Positions 7,682 to 16,847 of a stretch of DNA of 55,529 bases are shown piece by piece. Position numbers and translations under genes: made by a program. Within the stretch, counting starts at the first letter, position 1. Each line of letters begins with the position of its first letter. The notes under the pieces are model-generated. The model had not been told where the DNA came from. It saw nothing but the letters and a program-made list of their open reading frames with translations, and made no database searches. Where the stretch lies: the NCBI GenBank assembly GCA_043736395.1, contig JAYTCQ010000385.1:1-55529 (forward strand), read 5' to 3'. The stretch is from JAFDVL01 sp043736395 (GTDB lineage: Bacteria > Acidobacteriota > Blastocatellia > RBC074).

Positions 7682-9817
7682 CTATAACTTAATCGGTAAT
7701 ACCAAATGAGAAGGGAATTGACGATTCCTGAAAATTCGTTGCATGGCCGATTGATAATCAGAGTCCTTAGCCTTGAAAATATTCTCAACATACTTTTGCG
7801 GATTGCGGTCATACAACGGAAACCAGGTACTCTGAATTTGCACCATCACACGATGACCTTTTTTGAAAGTATGATCCGCCCAACGTAAATCCACCTGATA
7901 GGCGTTCACTTCATTGGATTTTACCGGCTCCGGCCTTTCAAAACTTTTGCGATAGCGTCCTCGCAAAATTTCACTCGCCACCATTAACTGGTAACCCCCC
8001 ATTTTCGGTTCCAGTGTCCATTCTTCCGGATAAACATCAATTAATTTCACGATCCAGTCGCTATCGGTTCCCGAAGTTGACGCGAATAAATTCGCCAGGA
8101 TTTGCCCGGAAATTGTGATGTCTTCTGCCAGTGGTTCTGAATCCCAGCTCAGCACATCGGGACGATTGTGAACGAAGCGCTGATCCTGCACTAACCAGGT
8201 TCGCCAATCGGAACCATTCGGATGATAAGTCGCCTGAATCGGACGTGGACGATAGGGAACCGGATGTTTAGGATCAGAAACATATTCGTCATAATCGTTT
8301 GTGCTCTGCTTCGGAGCATCAAACGAAAGCTTGCCATCACCCGATAAATAAAGGTTCCGCGTGAGGATGCCCTGCTTCGGTGGCCACGCCGGATAGGTCT
8401 TCCATTCATTGCTTCCTGTTTCAAAAGTCGTCGCTTCCGCTGGAACAAAATTCCCTTTGTCTTTCAAATAATGCGCAAAAAATGGAGCTTGAATTTTCGC
8501 GCGATAGTAACGTCCTGTGGTATTCAAAAACTGGATTCTTCCTAGACTATCGCCCTTTCCATTCGACCATCCACCATGATTCCACGGGCCGGCGACGAAG
8601 AAATTTAAGTTGTTTGTGTCATTTTTTTCCATCGCGAGGTAGGTGTTGACTGCGCCGTAAAAATCTTCCTGATCCCACCATCCCGCAACGTGAAGCATGG
8701 GGATTTTTGGAGAATTTGCGATGCGATCCAAAGCTTTGCTTTTCCAGTAATCATCGTAGGTCGGATGCTTGATGAAATTTTCCCAGGTAGGTAAATTTCC
8801 TTTGAAATATTTTTCGTTGGCATTCGACAGCGAGCCGAGTTTTAAGTACCAATCATACGTGTCATAGCGGTCGTGATTAAAATCAACGTCAAGTTTTGAA
8901 GTCTCCAAACTGTAGACATATTCAAAACCGTAGCTCAATCGAAAAGCTCCATGATGAAAAAAATCATCACCCATCCAAGTGTCGCCCATCGCGGCCTGCG
9001 GCGACGCGGCCTTCATCGCGGGATGCGGATCAATGGATCCCATCACGGCAGTCCAGCCGGGATAGGACACGCCAAAAATTCCAACGCGTCCATTGTGGCC
9101 TGAAATATTTTTCAGCATCCATTCAATTGTGTCGTACGTGTCGGTCGTTTCATCAATCGCCTGTGGATCATTTTTGTTCGTTCGCAACGGACGATTCATG
9201 ACAAACTCACCTTCGGATTTATAGCGTCCGCGAATGTCCTGAAAAGCAAAAATATATCCATCTTTGATGAGTTCGGGAAAGCCCGAATTGACGCGGTTGG
9301 AAGTGAATCCGTCAACGCTGTAAGGCGTGCGCTGCATTAGGATTGGCAACGACTCCGTAATGGTTTCCGGCACGAGAATCATCGTATGCAATTTCTTTCC
9401 GTCGCGCATCGGAATCATTACTTCCTGTACTTTGAATTTTACATCCGTCTTGCTTTCCGGTTCGACCTGACGACGGAACGCGGTCAATTTTTCATCGCCT
9501 GCTTCAACCAGAATTTCAGAAATTGCTCCAAAACTATTTTGCTTAAAAGTGTAGCGAGCACCAGCAGATTTGGCGATAAATTTATTCGTCGTCTCCGCCG
9601 TCAGTTCGGTTTTGACATCGCCAACAGTGACGATTAATTTTTCACCTTCGCGTCCAACCGAAAGAATAATGTCATTGGTGAGCTGATATTCTCCGCTGTA
9701 TGCATCCAGCGTCCGCGAATCCAGTTGCGGCACAGCAGCCGTCTGCGCAATGCCTACCGCACCCACAAAAATTAGCAAAAGAAAACCAAGCAAAGATTTA
9801 ATTTTTTTCTCTCTCAT
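7682..9817 (-). CDS. Exported CocE/NonD-family serine hydrolase (X-Pro dipeptidyl-peptidase S15 type)
   Basis: The 711-aa protein has a signal peptide (about 1-25), an extra N-terminal beta-rich module (about 30-118) like those appended to secreted hydrolases, an alpha/beta hydrolase domain with the nucleophile motif GVSYPG (S251) and the catalytic region FVAGPWNHGGWSNG, then the C-terminal jelly-roll of S15 enzymes (about 500-705). The family cleaves esters or amides, with members acting on cocaine, glutaryl-7-ACA and X-Pro peptides. CocE-like proteins are usually about 600-650 aa, so the N-terminal module explains the excess. The next gene on the strand is an S9 peptidase, 60 bp upstream; both may degrade extracellular peptides. 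Confidence 0.9.
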   Translation of the reverse strand: MREKKIKSLLGFLLLIFVGAVGIAQTAAVPQLDSRTLDAYSGEYQLTNDIILSVGREGEKLIVTVGDVKTELTAETTNKFIAKSAGARYTFKQNSFGAISEILVEAGDEKLTAFRRQVEPESKTDVKFKVQEVMIPMRDGKKLHTMILVPETITESLPILMQRTPYSVDGFTSNRVNSGFPELIKDGYIFAFQDIRGRYKSEGEFVMNRPLRTNKNDPQAIDETTDTYDTIEWMLKNISGHNGRVGIFGVSYPGWTAVMGSIDPHPAMKAASPQAAMGDTWMGDDFFHHGAFRLSYGFEYVYSLETSKLDVDFNHDRYDTYDWYLKLGSLSNANEKYFKGNLPTWENFIKHPTYDDYWKSKALDRIANSPKIPMLHVAGWWDQEDFYGAVNTYLAMEKNDTNNLNFFVAGPWNHGGWSNGKGDSLGRIQFLNTTGRYYRAKIQAPFFAHYLKDKGNFVPAEATTFETGSNEWKTYPAWPPKQGILTRNLYLSGDGKLSFDAPKQSTNDYDEYVSDPKHPVPYRPRPIQATYHPNGSDWRTWLVQDQRFVHNRPDVLSWDSEPLAEDITISGQILANLFASTSGTDSDWIVKLIDVYPEEWTLEPKMGGYQLMVASEILRGRYRKSFERPEPVKSNEVNAYQVDLRWADHTFKKGHRVMVQIQSTWFPLYDRNPQKYVENIFKAKDSDYQSAMQRIFRNRQFPSHLVLPIKL

Positions 9818-9877
9818 AAATAAATAGCCCCGTACTCAACAAGCACCTCTAACCCAGCATCCAACATCTAGCATCCA

Positions 9878-11881
9878 TCATCTATTCCTGTATTTCTCAA
9901 ACCACCCGCGCAAAAATAAAATCTGCGCAATTCGATTTGAAGGATGTCGCGGCGTTGCATTGAACGGATGAAATTCATCATTGATGCGCACCATGACCGT
10001 ATCAACTTTACGCAATTTCAAAGCTCGATAATATTGCTCGGTTTGTTCCATCGGCGTCCGCAAATCCAGCTCACCCGTCATCAACATCGTAGGCGTCGTC
10101 ACATTGCCAACGTACGTGATCGGCGAACGTCGCATGTGTTCCGATGAATCTTCCCACGGTAATTTTTTGAAATTGTGATACCACGAAGCGCCGTCCGTTG
10201 TGCCGACAAAACTGTACCAGTTAATGACCGGCTTCATCACAACTGCTGCGCGAAAGCGGTTCGTGTGACCGACAATCCACGAAGTCAGCACGCCGCCGCC
10301 ACTGCCGCCGCAGACAAATAAATTTCGTTCATCAATCGAACCTTTTTTGATAACCGCGTCGACACCATTCATCAAATCGTCGTAATCCTGTCCGGGATAA
10401 TTGTTGTTGATAGCGTTGCCGAATTCTTTGCCGTATCCCGTGGAGCCACGCGGATTCGTGTACAGCAACACGTAGCCTTCAGTTGCGTGTTGCTGAAATT
10501 CAAAATTCATCCCGACGCCGTACATCGAATGCGGACCGCCATGGATGTATAAAATCAGCGGATATTTTTTCGAAGCATCAAAATCCGGTGGTTTCACGAC
10601 CCAACCTTGCACCTTCATTCCACCTACGGAGTCGTACCAGATTTCCTCAACTGCGCCAAGTTTTTTCCCTTCCAAAAGATCGCCGTTCACGTCCGTTAAT
10701 TTTTTGATATTGGGTTGTTTGATTTTGAAAGAAATAACATCGCCGGGTTCCATTGCGCTTATCAATGTTCCGACCGCAGAGCCATTTTGCGCAATGTTTG
10801 CAAGGTTGATCTGATGGATGCCATTTGTGATCTGCGCGACTTCGCCCTTGAGCGAAACAAAATGAACGTTATTTGATCCGCGATCTTCGGTTGTAAAATA
10901 GACGCCATTATTTTCAGTTGACCAAACAATTTCAGCCGGAGCGCGATCCAGCTTCGTGGTCAATTCCTGTTTGTTGGAACCATCAAGATTCATCAGATAA
11001 AGTTTGGCTACGCTGTACGTGTCCGTGCTGAAATCATTGCCGGTGTACGCCACAAATTTTCCATCTGGAGAAACAGTAGGATTTGAATCCGGCCCTTTGC
11101 GATCCGTCAATTGTTTGATCGTTCCATCGCTAATTTTCAAAGCATAAATATCTGAACCGAAGCGATCATATTCAGCATCGGTGCGACGCGATGCACTAAA
11201 TAAAATCTGGCTGGAATCAGGAGTCCATTCAGGGGCGCTGTGATTATAATCTCCATCGGTTAATTGCCTTGGAGTCCCGCCTTCACTCGCGTTAATGATA
11301 AAAATATGAGCAAACGTATCCGGCAAATTTCCTGCGCCATCGGATCGCCAATTCAATGTATCAATCACTTTCGGCGGATCAGTCCACCTCGCACCACTCG
11401 GACGCGAAGGCATTTTTATGCTGAATTTTTGATGTGCGGCAGGCATCGCCATGGTGAAGGCAATCCGCTTTCCATCGGGCGACCATCGCAAATTTGAAGG
11501 GCTTCGTTCAAGCCGCGTGAGCTGTGTTTCTTCTCCGGAATCAATCCACTTCACGAATATTTGCGAACCCGAAGGCTGACCTGCTGCGATGTAAGCAATG
11601 CGCTTTCCGTCACTCGCCCACTGCGCCGCAGCGCCTTTGACGAGAAAGCGATTACGGCTGCCATCAGCATTCATAATCCAAATATCAGATTCGTATTTGT
11701 CATTGAGCTTATCCGTCCAACGACGCGTGTACACGATCTGCGAGCCATCAGGAGAGATTTGCGGAGTGGCGACAAATTCCCAGTCGAGATATTGGTCAAC
11801 GGTGAGCTTATTGTTGCCGTTGGCGAAGGATTGATGAATGAAAGTGAAGAGTAACAGACAAGAAAAAAATATTTTTTGCAT
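9878..11881 (-). CDS. Exported S9-family prolyl oligopeptidase-type peptidase
   Basis: The 667-aa protein has a signal peptide (1-20), an N-terminal WD40-like beta-propeller (about 35-400) with repeated SPDG motifs and a C-terminal alpha/beta hydrolase domain. The nucleophile lies in CGGSGGG (S527), a variant of the more usual GGSYGG; the Asp in MTGELDLRTPMEQ and the His in DEFHPF complete the triad. Such enzymes cleave short peptides, often acylaminoacyl or proline-containing, in the periplasm or outside. It is followed by the CocE-like hydrolase on the same strand. Confidence 0.9.
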   Translation of the reverse strand: MQKIFFSCLLLFTFIHQSFANGNNKLTVDQYLDWEFVATPQISPDGSQIVYTRRWTDKLNDKYESDIWIMNADGSRNRFLVKGAAAQWASDGKRIAYIAAGQPSGSQIFVKWIDSGEETQLTRLERSPSNLRWSPDGKRIAFTMAMPAAHQKFSIKMPSRPSGARWTDPPKVIDTLNWRSDGAGNLPDTFAHIFIINASEGGTPRQLTDGDYNHSAPEWTPDSSQILFSASRRTDAEYDRFGSDIYALKISDGTIKQLTDRKGPDSNPTVSPDGKFVAYTGNDFSTDTYSVAKLYLMNLDGSNKQELTTKLDRAPAEIVWSTENNGVYFTTEDRGSNNVHFVSLKGEVAQITNGIHQINLANIAQNGSAVGTLISAMEPGDVISFKIKQPNIKKLTDVNGDLLEGKKLGAVEEIWYDSVGGMKVQGWVVKPPDFDASKKYPLILYIHGGPHSMYGVGMNFEFQQHATEGYVLLYTNPRGSTGYGKEFGNAINNNYPGQDYDDLMNGVDAVIKKGSIDERNLFVCGGSGGGVLTSWIVGHTNRFRAAVVMKPVINWYSFVGTTDGASWYHNFKKLPWEDSSEHMRRSPITYVGNVTTPTMLMTGELDLRTPMEQTEQYYRALKLRKVDTVMVRINDEFHPFNATPRHPSNRIAQILFLRGWFEKYRNR

Positions 11882-11943
11882 ATCAGTTTAGATTTTGAAA
11901 TAAAAGTGTAAAACATCGCTTAGAATTATGAGTCACGAACTTT

Positions 11944-12483
11944 TTATTGATCACCCATAAATTCTGCCCACAAATCTTCCTCGTTGAGCCAGGCTGAAAT
12001 GTAACTAGAAAGTGATGGCGAGAAAGGGATAAATGATTTTTCCCAAGTTTCTCTAAAATCGTGGACGTTTGGTTCGAACCAAATGACAGGTAAATTGGGA
12101 TCGTTACATTGTACACATTGAAACATAGCACAACCCAAATGAACTATTGGCAACAATCCAGTCGGCCAGTTCCAGTATTTATCTTCCGGATCAGCTCTGT
12201 GGGCATTGAGATAAAGTGTAACCGCATCGTCACCATCTTCGTTTAACGGACCACCTAGTAAACCTAGAAATCCATATGATTCGCCAAATCCACCGTTAGC
12301 AATTTCTGAGTAAATTCTATGTAACAAGGGAGGTAATTCAAATTCTAATTTTGTTTCAGCTTCAGCAATTTTATCAGAAGATAAAGGTGCATTATTCCCT
12401 TGAAGCAGGGGATCATCAGGATTCAGTAATCCTGCCTTTTTGCGGCTTAATAGTAATTCGATAATTTCAGAGTCAGAATGCAT
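11944..12483 (-). CDS. SMI1/KNR4 (SUKH) family protein
   Basis: The 179-aa protein has the SUKH hallmark: an acidic start (AEAETKLEFELPPLLHRIYS) and EIANGGFGESYGFLGLLGG. SUKH proteins are widespread as immunity proteins against nuclease and other polymorphic toxins and also occur as housekeeping orphans. No toxin gene adjoins it here (S9 peptidase on one side, repeat elements on the other), so an orphan immunity or unknown role is likely. No signal peptide. Confidence 0.8.
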   Translation of the reverse strand: MHSDSEIIELLLSRKKAGLLNPDDPLLQGNNAPLSSDKIAEAETKLEFELPPLLHRIYSEIANGGFGESYGFLGLLGGPLNEDGDDAVTLYLNAHRADPEDKYWNWPTGLLPIVHLGCAMFQCVQCNDPNLPVIWFEPNVHDFRETWEKSFIPFSPSLSSYISAWLNEEDLWAEFMGDQ

Positions 12484-12540
12484 AGAATTTAAATATTAAA
12501 TTAAAGGATTCCACAAAATTACAATGGAGAGTTCAGAGTC

Positions 12541-12680
12541 CAAGCCTTAAGCTTGCCGTTTGCGCGCGTAGCGTCGCAAACGTAGTGGCGTGAAATCGCA
12601 CTGAAGATTAAGGGGGACTTCTCGCCAAGTCTCGCGAGCGGCGTTTCACGCGCTCGCGGCAAGCGGGACGCTTGCGCTCC
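12541..12680. repeat. Inverted pair of REP-like palindromes (BIME-like)
   Basis: The left palindrome, read on the minus strand, has arms CAAGC and GCTTG (12541-12555) and a GACTC tail pointing outwards. The right palindrome, read on the plus strand, has arms GCAAGCG (12659-12665) and CGCTTGC (12669-12675), loop GGA and tail GCTCC. Between them are further complementary stretches (GGCGTGAAATCGC near 12587 and GCGTTTCACGC near 12641). The pair has the same outward-tail layout as the elements at 1315 and 22560. Confidence 0.7.
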
Positions 12681-12720
12681 AGTCAAAACCGGGAATCCAC
12701 CAAAGAACTTTGTAATCATT

Positions 12721-12786
12721 AAACATGACGATCAATCCCGGCAAAATCGCGAGGACAAAACTATGTAGAACCCCCGCCTTAATTAT
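12721..12786 (-). pseudogene. C-terminal scrap of a second lactate permease gene
   Basis: The minus strand reads IIKAGVLHSFVLAILPGLIV then MF, aligning with FKAVFWHSLVLATLVGLIV of the intact permease encoded at 15131-16750; about 15 of 24 residues are identical and the DNA is also visibly related. The preceding permease motif (AATQQQGNEAA) and the true end (YAYVIPWAIPH) are not present. It is therefore a relic, lying just downstream of the MFS-spermidine synthase gene. A partial duplication or the remains of a tandem permease gene would both explain it. Confidence 0.65.
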
Positions 12787-12847
12787 CGAAAACATAATAA
12801 TCAATTTATACGCAGAAGTAACTCCATCAAACGTTCAACTTACTTTT

Positions 12848-15100
12848 TTACCAGCGAATGGCTTGCAGCAAGTTGGAATATTCATCGCTCCAGATGCGCC
12901 GACGTGGGTTGATTGGGACGGGCTGCCATTGATTGATCAGGTCGCCGAAATCATTTTGCGTACGTGCCATAACGACCCAACTGGAAGGCTCTTTGAAAAT
13001 TTCGGGCTTGTCTTCCTGATCGTCCATACCAAGACAAATCAGATTTTTGCTGGCTGCAAGGTTGGCAAGGATTGGTCGTAAGTTTAAGTGACGATTAGAG
13101 ACGTGGAAGGCGATCATTCCATCTGGCGCAAGTTTTGAAAGGTATAAATCCAGCGCCTCCTGCGTCATCAAATGCACGGGGATCGCATCGGAATTAAAAG
13201 CATCCATCACGATCAAGCCGTAATGATTATTGGGTGCCTGTTGCAACGTATGCCGCGCGTCGCCTTCGATCACATTAAATTTCCCGCGTGAGCAAAGATG
13301 CAAATAAGTGAAATGTCCAGTGTCGCGCGCCAATTGAATGACTAATGGATTGATTTCGTAAAAGGTCCAGTTTTGTTCTTTGCGTGCGTGCGCAGCCATT
13401 GCACCTGTACCGAGTCCAATCACAGCGACATTTTGTGACGATGGTTTGGTTTGATGCATGGCAAAAACCTGGGCAATTGGCCCCGATTGATGAAAGTACG
13501 CGAGCGGTTCGCACTGCTTGCCGGGCGTGGTGAATTGGCGTCCGTGAATAGTGGTGCCGTGATACAGGCTGCGCGTATGATTCGTGCGATTGACTGTGAC
13601 GGTCAGCGCGCCAAAATAATTACGACCTGCGAATAATGTTTTAGAAATCTCCGGTGCAAAAAAAGAACTGCCAAGAAACACCGCGCCCAGGGCTAATGCC
13701 AAACGGAGAGGATTCGCCGTCATGAAATGATTGATGAAAAATAATGGCGCAATGAAAACTAATCCAACGCGTTCCATCATCCCGATTTTCAAGCCCACTG
13801 CGAACCACGCCAGCACCGCTACGAGGACGCCGAGCGAAACGGCATACAACAAAGCGCGTGATTGTTCATGCTTGTCGCGAAGTAATTCGTTACTGATTGG
13901 CAGCAACAAACAGGCCAGTACAATTGACGATGGATATTCGATCAGCGAATTGAAAATCTGCGGCGCTAACAGGGCATTGAAAAATCCACCAAGCATTCCA
14001 CCTACTGCAATCCACACATAAAATTCCGGTAAGTGCTCGACCGCTGGACGATCTTCGGCCAGCAATTGATGCGCTAACAAAGCCGCGATGGCAAAGAACA
14101 ACAAATGCAAGACGATCAATAACCACGCGGGTTCGGTGGCTTTTGCGGCGTACACGAGCGTGAGTAAAATTGCCGAGCCTGGTAAAAAATTCTGCAAATA
14201 ACTTCGGGGGATGAATTGCCTTCGCGCAAAGGCGTGCGTGAAAGCTAATAAATAAATGGCGAGCGGAACAATCCAAAACAAAGGTGCGGGTGCAATGTCT
14301 GTCGTAATGAACGTCGTCACGCCGAGCATCAAACTAGACGGCACGAACGCTAAAAATATCCAGCGCAAGCGACGTGTGGGGGAGATTGCGGATTGTGGAT
14401 TTTGGATTGCGGATCGCTCGCCAGACTCTAATTGGTCTTGCAGCTTGCTTGGAAAATTACTGAAGCCCGCAATCTGCAATCCACAATCCGCAATGCCTTT
14501 AATCAACCATGCACAGACCAGAACTAATATTACGAATAATAAAAACGATCCGACCCAAAATTGTTTTTGCTGTGTGATGCTGAAAAACGGCTCCAAAAAA
14601 AATGGATACGCGAGCAAAGCCACGAAGCTGCCTGCGTTGCTTGCTGCGTATAAATAATATGGATCGCTGTTAGTCGAAGCGAACCAGCGTTGCAAAATAA
14701 TTCCATTCGCTGACAGCAGCAACACGAACACCCCAACTGTTCCAGCCAAATATTTCAGCACCCACCATGCATAATTCGTTTGTCCGGGTAGTGGCGTTTG
14801 TGTGTTGGCGAAAAGCAGGGAAGTCGCGGCTACGCTAATAATGAACAAAATTGGATGAAAAAGAAATTGCCGTTTTTGCGCAAAGCGTGTGAAGAAGTAA
14901 GCGTAAGCGTATCCCAGTAACAACGTACCTTGAAAGAAAAATACGCAAGTATTCCAAACCGTTGGCGTACCGCCCGCCAACGGCAAAATTGCTTTGGCAA
15001 TCATCGGCTGAATTAAAAACAATAAGCCGGAGCCAAGAAAAATTGTCGCGGCAAAAAGGATTGGCAACTTGTTGCTTGAAGTGATTGGCTTCATAAACAA
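12848..15100 (-). CDS. MFS-type membrane domain fused to spermidine synthase-like domain
   Basis: The 750-aa protein has 10-12 predicted membrane helices (about residues 12-485) followed by a class I methyltransferase-fold spermidine-synthase domain (about 515-745) with VAVIGLGTGAMAAHARKEQ, the acidic cofactor loop TFYEINPLVIQLARD and YGLIVMDAFNSDAIPVHLMT. Proteins with this fusion are common in Acidobacteriota and related phyla; whether they make and export polyamines is not established. A stretch of about 37 residues (203-239), in a loop between membrane helices, is encoded by a heptamer inverted repeat (14385-14494). Two Met codons (15100, 15094) are possible starts. It lies 30 bp downstream of the lactate permease gene on the same strand. 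Confidence 0.88.
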   Translation of the reverse strand: MFMKPITSSNKLPILFAATIFLGSGLLFLIQPMIAKAILPLAGGTPTVWNTCVFFFQGTLLLGYAYAYFFTRFAQKRQFLFHPILFIISVAATSLLFANTQTPLPGQTNYAWWVLKYLAGTVGVFVLLLSANGIILQRWFASTNSDPYYLYAASNAGSFVALLAYPFFLEPFFSITQQKQFWVGSFLLFVILVLVCAWLIKGIADCGLQIAGFSNFPSKLQDQLESGERSAIQNPQSAISPTRRLRWIFLAFVPSSLMLGVTTFITTDIAPAPLFWIVPLAIYLLAFTHAFARRQFIPRSYLQNFLPGSAILLTLVYAAKATEPAWLLIVLHLLFFAIAALLAHQLLAEDRPAVEHLPEFYVWIAVGGMLGGFFNALLAPQIFNSLIEYPSSIVLACLLLPISNELLRDKHEQSRALLYAVSLGVLVAVLAWFAVGLKIGMMERVGLVFIAPLFFINHFMTANPLRLALALGAVFLGSSFFAPEISKTLFAGRNYFGALTVTVNRTNHTRSLYHGTTIHGRQFTTPGKQCEPLAYFHQSGPIAQVFAMHQTKPSSQNVAVIGLGTGAMAAHARKEQNWTFYEINPLVIQLARDTGHFTYLHLCSRGKFNVIEGDARHTLQQAPNNHYGLIVMDAFNSDAIPVHLMTQEALDLYLSKLAPDGMIAFHVSNRHLNLRPILANLAASKNLICLGMDDQEDKPEIFKEPSSWVVMARTQNDFGDLINQWQPVPINPRRRIWSDEYSNLLQAIRW
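14385..14494. repeat. Inverted repeat built of 7-nt units, inside a coding sequence
   Basis: The left arm (14385-14412) is four 7-nt units ATTGCGG-ATTGTGG-ATTTTGG-ATTGCGG. The right arm (14467-14494) is the inverse of ATTGCGG-ATTGTGG-ATTGCAG-ATTGCGG. The 54 bp between them and both arms are translated as part of the MFS-spermidine synthase protein without a stop. Confidence 0.9.
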
Positions 15101-15130
15101 GATTTCTCAAGATTCATTTGTAACTAAAAA

Positions 15131-16750
15131 TTAATGCGGAATCGCCCACGGAATCACATACGCATAAAACATGACAATCAATCCCACCAAAGTCGCCAGC
15201 ACTAAACTATGCCAAAAAACCGCTTTGAAAATGGCAGCTTCGTTGCCTTGCTGTTGCGTCGCCGCACTGGAAACAACAATGGATTGGGCGTCAATCATTT
15301 TGCCCATCACGCCTCCGGCGGAGTTCGCAGAACCCATTAAAATCGGGCTTAATCCCAATTGTTCCGCCGTGACTTTTTGCAGATTTCCAAAGAGCGCATT
15401 TGATCCCGCATCGGTTCCGGTTAAGGCCACCCCCATCCATCCGAGCATGGTGCCGAAAAACGGATAGAGCTTGCCTGTGCCTGTCATACTTAAGCCCAGC
15501 ACGGTATCCATTCCCGAATATCTTGTGACGTACGCCAGTCCGACCATAAAGCTGATTGCCGCCAGTGACGGAATCATGTCAATAAAAGTATTCTTGAAAA
15601 TGCGCAATGTTTTGCTCATCGGTAAGCCTGCTAACAAAGCGGCAAGAAAGCCTCCGAGGAAAACGGCTGTGCCTGGTAAGTTGAGAATATTTAAATTCAC
15701 GGTGGCATCTTCTGGTGTTGGCTTTTGAGCTACGGGCGGCATTTTTAAAACTGCGTTGTGCAGCCCGGGCATTGGCGTTTTCAGCGAATCAAACGTCAGG
15801 TATTTTTGGACAGTAGGTAGTCCCGTCACAAAAATTAAAATCGAAGCGATGATGAATGGCGACCATCCTTTGAGAACTCCAGCGATTGAATGTTGACGCG
15901 AAAATTCCGGCAAATCCTTACTCACAGGAATGATTACTTTTGGCTTCCAGAATTTCAAAAATACGACCATCACGAGCAATGAAAACATTGCAGCGACTAT
16001 GTCTACTAAACCTGTATCCTGATAATTTGACCAATAAAATTGCATCCCCGCGAATGACAATCCGCTGACGAGCAAAGCTGGCCAGACCTGCATTGTTTCT
16101 TTCCATCCGACCATACTGCGTACCAACCAGAGCGGTAAAATTAACGAAAGCGGAGGCAGGATTCTCCCCGTCATCGCACTAAATTGAAATTCGGGCAACC
16201 CCGTCACTCCGGCAAGTGTCCGAATGGGATTTCCGACGCCGCCCCACGCAACCGGAGCTGTATTCGCAATCAAACATAGCACTGCGGATTGAAATGGTTG
16301 GAAGCCGAGTCCGATTAAAAATGCTCCTGCAATGGCGACAGGCGCGCCGCCTCCGCCTGTGCCTTCGAGGAAAGCTCCGAAGCAAAATGCGATGAGGACA
16401 AGCTGCAATCGTTTGTCGCCGGAAAGTCCCGCAATGGAATCTTTCATGACTTGAAATTGTCCGGTTTCGACGGCGATGTTATACAGAAAAATCGAAGCGA
16501 TAATCACCCACGCGATTCGCAGCATGCCGAAAATGAAGCCGTGCCCTGATGCTCCGGCGACCATTAAAAACGGCATCTTGAAGACAAACAGCGCGAGCAG
16601 GACTGCGGCGAGCATTCCGCAAAATGCAGCAACCCAGACGCGGGCTTTGAGCGCTACAAGAACAAAGAAAAGTGTAATGACTGGAATCGAAGCGACGAGC
16701 GTTGAGAGAATCCAGTTACCAAGTGGGTCGTAATTTTGGGGCCAAGTCAT
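15131..16750 (-). CDS. lldP: L-lactate permease (LctP family)
   Basis: The 539-aa membrane protein has about 12-14 helices and the LctP family sequences GGGGAPVAIAGAFLIGLGF, NTAPVAWGGVGNPIRTLAG, GMDTVLG and, near the end, GTDAGSNALFGNLQKVTAEQ and SANSAGGVMGKMI. The family imports L-lactate, D-lactate or glycolate with protons across the inner membrane. A TTG-started extension to 16768 exists, but those residues are encoded by the repeat at 16757-16841, so I use the ATG at 16750. The MFS-spermidine synthase gene follows 30 bp after its stop. A relic of a second permease C-terminus lies beyond it at 12721. I see no lactate dehydrogenase gene next to it. Confidence 0.9.
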   Translation of the reverse strand: MTWPQNYDPLGNWILSTLVASIPVITLFFVLVALKARVWVAAFCGMLAAVLLALFVFKMPFLMVAGASGHGFIFGMLRIAWVIIASIFLYNIAVETGQFQVMKDSIAGLSGDKRLQLVLIAFCFGAFLEGTGGGGAPVAIAGAFLIGLGFQPFQSAVLCLIANTAPVAWGGVGNPIRTLAGVTGLPEFQFSAMTGRILPPLSLILPLWLVRSMVGWKETMQVWPALLVSGLSFAGMQFYWSNYQDTGLVDIVAAMFSLLVMVVFLKFWKPKVIIPVSKDLPEFSRQHSIAGVLKGWSPFIIASILIFVTGLPTVQKYLTFDSLKTPMPGLHNAVLKMPPVAQKPTPEDATVNLNILNLPGTAVFLGGFLAALLAGLPMSKTLRIFKNTFIDMIPSLAAISFMVGLAYVTRYSGMDTVLGLSMTGTGKLYPFFGTMLGWMGVALTGTDAGSNALFGNLQKVTAEQLGLSPILMGSANSAGGVMGKMIDAQSIVVSSAATQQQGNEAAIFKAVFWHSLVLATLVGLIVMFYAYVIPWAIPH

Positions 16751-16756
16751 AGAGAA

Positions 16757-16841
16757 ATCAAAAGGCAAAAGGCAAATATCAAAAATAAAAAGTTAAGACT
16801 CCTTCCTTTTGAAATTTGCCTTTTGCCTTTTGCCTTTTGAT
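16757..16841. repeat. Inverted repeat of AAAAGGC heptamers, arms differing by one unit
   Basis: The left arm (16757-16784) reads ATC, two AAAAGGC units, AAATATCAAAA. The right arm (16807-16841) is its inverse but with three heptamer units. The 22-nt centre is AT-rich. The element fills the gap between the lactate permease start and the preceding NTF2-like gene. Its heptamer construction echoes the element at 14385-14494, though the unit sequence is different. Confidence 0.88.
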
Positions 16842-16847
16842 TTTAAG

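Larger units (their letters stand above)
12484..12847. other. Gap made of a repeat pair and a gene scrap
   Basis: This 364-bp gap contains an inverted pair of REP-like palindromes (12541-12680) and a scrap of a second lactate permease gene (12721-12786, minus). The remainder is AT-rich and shows no gene. Frames crossing the repeat are repeat-encoded and not credible genes. Confidence 0.7.

Noticed and set aside
11944..12483. Immunity protein of a toxin-immunity pair
   Set aside because: The SUKH domain fits immunity proteins, but no toxin or toxin fragment is adjacent; left as an orphan SUKH protein.
12519..12719. Minus-strand 66-codon frame (ends in the repeat region) as a small gene
   Set aside because: It is encoded almost entirely by the REP-like pair, giving the kind of spurious peptide such repeats produce; no ribosome site.
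12725..13081. Plus-strand 118-codon frame
   Set aside because: It lies opposite the spermidine synthase gene and the permease relic. Its similarity to a frame opposite the lactate permease gene only reflects the relic's DNA homology.
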